Below are positions 60,919 through 64,000 of a stretch of DNA of 64,000 bases, one piece after another. The DNA is from Auraticoccus monumenti. GTDB lineage: Bacteria; Actinomycetota; Actinomycetes; Propionibacteriales; Propionibacteriaceae. Location of the stretch: positions 1 to 64,000 of the forward strand of contig NZ_LT629688.1 of NCBI RefSeq assembly GCF_900101785.1, written 5' to 3'. The translations under genes and the position numbers were made by a program. The notes beneath the pieces are model-generated. The model was not told the origin of the DNA, made no database searches, and worked only from the letters and a program-made list of their open reading frames with translations. Numbering within the stretch: position 1 is the stretch's first letter; each line of letters begins with the position of its first letter.

Positions 60919-62579
60919 TGGGCGCCACCACCGCGGGGCTGCTGCAGCTGCTGCTCCTGGTCGGGCTGCTCGCCGTCACCACGCCGCTGCTGGCCGGCTG
61001 GCTGCACGCCGTGGCCACCAGCCGGCGCCACCTGGCCGTCGAGCGGGTGGTCTACCGCCTCGGCGGGATCGACCCCGACCGGGAGCAGGGCTGGCGGCAG
61101 TACCTGCTGGCCGTTCTCGGCTTCTCCCTGGCCGGGGTGCTGCTGCTGTACCTGATGCTGCGGTTGCAGGGCGTGCTGCCGCTGAGCCTCGGACGTCCCG
61201 GGTTCGAGCCGACCGGCGCCTTCAACACCGCCATCAGCTTCGTCACCAACACGAACTGGCAGTGGTACTCCGGTGACTCCGCGATGGGGCACCTGGCCCA
61301 GATGGCCGGGCTGACGGTGCAGAACTTCGTCTCCGCCGCCACCGGCATCGCGGTCGCCTTCGCGCTGGTCCGCGGGCTGGCGCGCGCCGGGACCACCGAC
61401 CTTGGCAGCTTCTGGGTGGACCTGGTCCGGATCACCGGACGGGTGCTGCTGCCGCTGAGCCTGCTGGTCGCGGTGCTGATGGTGCTCGGCGGCGTGATCC
61501 AGAACCTGGACGGCCCCCGCGTGGTGGAGACGCTGGCCGGCGGCACCCAGTCCGTCCCCGGCGGACCGGTGGCCAGCCAGGAGGCGATCAAGCAGCTGGG
61601 CACCAACGGCGGCGGCTTCTTCAACGCCAACTCCGCCCACCCCTTCGAGAACCCCGACGCGGGCACCAACCTGCTGGCCAGCTGGGCGATGCTCGCCATC
61701 CCCTTCGCGATGCCGCTGGTCTTCGGCCGGATGGTCGGCCAGCGACGCCAGGGGGTCGCCGTGCTGGTCGTGATGGCCGTGCTGTGGCTGCTGTCGGTGC
61801 TCGCGGTCGTCGCCGCCGAGGTGACCGGCCGGGGCGCGGCGCCCGAGCTGGCCGGTGCGGCGATGGAGGGCAAGGAGGTGCGCTTCGGTGAGTGGGCCTC
61901 GGCGGTCTTCGCCGCCTCCACCACCGGGACGTCCACCGGTGCGGTCAACTCGATGCACGACTCCCTCACCGCCGCCGGCGGCGGGGTGGCCCTGCTCAAC
62001 ATGGTGCTCGGCGAGGTCTCGCCGGGCGGGGTCGGCTCGGGGCTGTACTCGATGCTGCTGGTGGCCGTCCTGACCGTCTTCCTGTCCGGCCTGATGGTCG
62101 GCCGGACCCCGGAGTACCTGGGCAAGAAGATCGGTGGTGGCGAGATCACCCTGGTCGCGCTGGTGCTGCTGGTGATGCCGGCCACGCTGCTGGCCGGCGC
62201 GGCGCTCTCGGTCAGCCTGGCCACCGGTCGGGAGTCCCTGGCCGGTGAGGGGCCGCACGCCCTGAGCCAGGTGCTCTACGCCTGGGCGTCCGCGTCGAAC
62301 AACAACGGCTCCGCCTTCGCCAGCCTGTCCGCCGGCACGCCGTTCCTCACCGTCGGGCAGGGGCTGGCCATGCTGGTCGGCCGCTTCGTCCCGATGGTGC
62401 TGGTGATCGCCCTGGCCGGGCGGCTCGCCGCCCAGCGCACCGTGCCCGCGAGCAGCGGCACCATCCCCACCTCCGGCCCGGTGTTCGTGTCGCTGATGAC
62501 CTTCGTGGTCGTCGTCGTCGCCGGGCTCACCTTCTTCCCGTCCCTCGCCCTGGGACCGATCGCGGAGGCACTCCAGTGA
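60918..62579 (+). CDS. kdpA: Potassium-transporting ATPase subunit A
   Basis: KdpA is the K+-selective channel-like subunit. The 553 residues form about ten helices with GFEPTGAFNTAISFVTNTNWQWYSGDSAMGHLAQM, the filter segment IKQLGTNGGGFFNANSAHPFENP (TNGGGF), AASTTGTSTGAVNSMHDSL and YAWASASNNNGSAFASL. These are the four selectivity-filter repeats. The ATG overlaps kdpF and its stop overlaps kdpB by four bases. Confidence 0.97.
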   Translation: MGATTAGLLQLLLLVGLLAVTTPLLAGWLHAVATSRRHLAVERVVYRLGGIDPDREQGWRQYLLAVLGFSLAGVLLLYLMLRLQGVLPLSLGRPGFEPTGAFNTAISFVTNTNWQWYSGDSAMGHLAQMAGLTVQNFVSAATGIAVAFALVRGLARAGTTDLGSFWVDLVRITGRVLLPLSLLVAVLMVLGGVIQNLDGPRVVETLAGGTQSVPGGPVASQEAIKQLGTNGGGFFNANSAHPFENPDAGTNLLASWAMLAIPFAMPLVFGRMVGQRRQGVAVLVVMAVLWLLSVLAVVAAEVTGRGAAPELAGAAMEGKEVRFGEWASAVFAASTTGTSTGAVNSMHDSLTAAGGGVALLNMVLGEVSPGGVGSGLYSMLLVAVLTVFLSGLMVGRTPEYLGKKIGGGEITLVALVLLVMPATLLAGAALSVSLATGRESLAGEGPHALSQVLYAWASASNNNGSAFASLSAGTPFLTVGQGLAMLVGRFVPMVLVIALAGRLAAQRTVPASSGTIPTSGPVFVSLMTFVVVVVAGLTFFPSLALGPIAEALQ

Positions 62580-64000
62580 CCACGTCCACCACCTCCCTCC
62601 CGACCCGCCCGGCGTCCCCGGCACCGGCGCCGACCCCGGCGTCCGGGCCCAGCACCGCCGAGCTGGTCCGGTCCGCCGTCCCGGCCTCGTTCCGCCGCCT
62701 CGACCCGCGCCACCTGGTGCGCCAGCCGGTGATCTTCGTGGTCTGGGTCGGGTCCGTCCTCGCCACGGTGCTGGCCGCGCTCGACCCGTCGCTGTTCAGC
62801 ATCTCGCTGGTGGTCTGGCTCTGGCTCACCGTGCTCTTCGCCAACCTCGCCGAGGCCGTCGCGGAGGGCCGCGGACGGGCCCAGGCCGCCAGCCTGCGGG
62901 CCACCCGCACCACCACCGGGGCCCGGCGCCTGGACGCCGACGGCACCGAGACCTCCGTGCCCAGCAGCGAGCTCCGCCCCGGCGACCTCGTGGTGGTCGA
63001 GGCCGGCCAGACCGTCCCCGGCGACGGCGACGTGGTCGAGGGCGTGGCCAGCGTGGACGAGTCCGCCATCACCGGCGAGTCCGCCCCGGTGATCCGGGAG
63101 TCCGGCGGTGACCGCAGCGCCGTCACCGGAGGCACCACCGTGCTCTCGGACCGGATCGTGGTCCGGATCGGCTCCGCGCCCGGGGAGTCCTTCCTGGACC
63201 GGATGATCGCCATGGTCGAGGGCGCGGACCGGCGTCGCACCCCCAACGAGGTGGCCCTCACGGTGCTGCTGTCGGCGCTGACCATCATCTTCCTGATGGC
63301 GGTGGTGACGCTGCAGCCGTTCGCCGTCTTCTCCGGGGCGACCCAGCCCGTGCTGGTGCTGGTGGCGCTGCTGGTCTGCCTGATCCCCACCACCATCGGG
63401 GCGCTGCTCTCGGCCATCGGCATCGCCGGGATGGACCGGCTGGTGCGACGCAACGTGCTGGCGCTGTCCGGGCGCGCGGTGGAGGCCGCCGGTGACGTCG
63501 GGGTGCTGCTGCTGGACAAGACCGGCACCATCACCTACGGCAACCGGCGGGCCACCGACCTGCACGCGGCCCCCGGGGTGGACCCGGCCGAGCTGGCCGA
63601 GGCCACCCGGCTGGCGTCGCTGGCCGACGAGACGCCCGAGGGCCGCTCGGTGGTCGAGCTCGTCGACGAGCGCTTCCCGACCTCCGCGGAGTCCGTCCCC
63701 GACGCCGTCGCGGCCGGCACCCCGGTGCCCTTCACCGCCGGGACGCGGATGAGCGGGGTCGACCTGGGTGCCCGGCAGATCCGCAAGGGCGCGGCCAGCA
63801 GCTGCGCGGCCTGGGTGGTCGAGCACGGGGGGGAGGTGCCGGCTGCGGTGACCGACGCCGTCGACGCCGTCTCCGCCCGCGGCGGCACCCCGCTGGTGGT
63901 GGCCGAGTGGGACGCCGAGCGCGGCTGCCCTGCCTGCTGCCTGGGCGTGGTCGAGCTGACCGACGTCGTGAAGGAGGGCATCCGGGCGCGTTTCGAGGCG
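62576..64000 (+). CDS. kdpB: Potassium-transporting ATPase subunit B (partial, cut by the right edge)
   Basis: The P-type ATPase subunit energises KdpA. The open frame has 475 codons with no stop at the window end, about two thirds of the usual 680-700. Seen are a Ser/Thr/Pro-rich start, LDPRHLVRQPVIFVVWVGSVLA, the actuator loop VDESAITGESAPVIRESGGD, LVCLIPTTIGALLSAIGIAGMDRL, and LLLDKTGTITYGNR with the phosphorylated Asp314. The N-domain and hinge lie beyond in part. The GTG start overlaps the kdpA stop. Confidence 0.96.
   Translation, partial: MTTSTTSLPTRPASPAPAPTPASGPSTAELVRSAVPASFRRLDPRHLVRQPVIFVVWVGSVLATVLAALDPSLFSISLVVWLWLTVLFANLAEAVAEGRGRAQAASLRATRTTTGARRLDADGTETSVPSSELRPGDLVVVEAGQTVPGDGDVVEGVASVDESAITGESAPVIRESGGDRSAVTGGTTVLSDRIVVRIGSAPGESFLDRMIAMVEGADRRRTPNEVALTVLLSALTIIFLMAVVTLQPFAVFSGATQPVLVLVALLVCLIPTTIGALLSAIGIAGMDRLVRRNVLALSGRAVEAAGDVGVLLLDKTGTITYGNRRATDLHAAPGVDPAELAEATRLASLADETPEGRSVVELVDERFPTSAESVPDAVAAGTPVPFTAGTRMSGVDLGARQIRKGAASSCAAWVVEHGGEVPAAVTDAVDAVSARGGTPLVVAEWDAERGCPACCLGVVELTDVVKEGIRARFEA

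Overview
The window is high-GC DNA from an actinobacterium. The evidence is a mycothione reductase gene (mycothiol is an actinobacterial thiol), frequent GTG starts with 1-4 base gene overlaps, an RmlC-RmlD fusion, a rex-hemA-hemC-hemD string, and many start codons lying 6-7 bases after a TAnnnT -10 box, as in leaderless mRNAs. The order Propionibacteriales is plausible, but I cannot fix family or genus from sequence reading alone.

Left part (1-12 kb): a surface-polysaccharide locus of visibly lower GC. A minus-strand epimerase-glycosyltransferase pair (1-1602) carries at least six single-base frameshifts. Opposite it runs an intact, tightly overlapping operon: DegT-type aminotransferase, small phosphoglycosyl transferase, sugar acetyltransferase, glycosyltransferase and flippase (2100-6999). 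Next come an inactivated IS3-family insertion sequence with recognisable inverted repeats (7296-8578), an FkbM methyltransferase, a Wzz/BY-kinase chain-length protein and its low-molecular-weight phosphatase.

Middle part (12-37 kb): more envelope-glycan genes at typical high GC. They are an SGNH-like exported protein, a DUF218 protein, the dTDP-rhamnose genes (rmlA divergent from rmlB and rmlCD), two adjacent PP-loop ATPases, two tandem OafA-type acyltransferases with SGNH tails, a PQQ-dependent dehydrogenase-like protein, two large fused glycosyltransferases that share one module, a membrane-anchored methyltransferase, a UDP-sugar dehydrogenase and another glycosyltransferase. Together they could make, decorate and export a rhamnose- and uronate-containing polymer.

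Right part (36-64 kb): chromosomal housekeeping. CorA, mycothione reductase and a PfkB sugar kinase lead into a minus-strand run that joins tetrapyrrole synthesis (hemB, hemL) to cytochrome c maturation (tlpA, ccdA, resB, ccsB). A second run is rex-hemA-hemC-hemD. Between them sit a TetR/SDR divergent pair and a DUF559 nuclease-fold gene bracketed by two related palindromes. A NarL-type two-component system, a second TetR/SDR pair with twin operators, and the start of a kdpFAB potassium-pump operon with paired direct repeats upstream close the window; kdpB is cut by the right edge.

No tRNA, rRNA, CRISPR array or replication origin was recognised. Identifications rest on reading the translated sequences and motifs; no database search was run.
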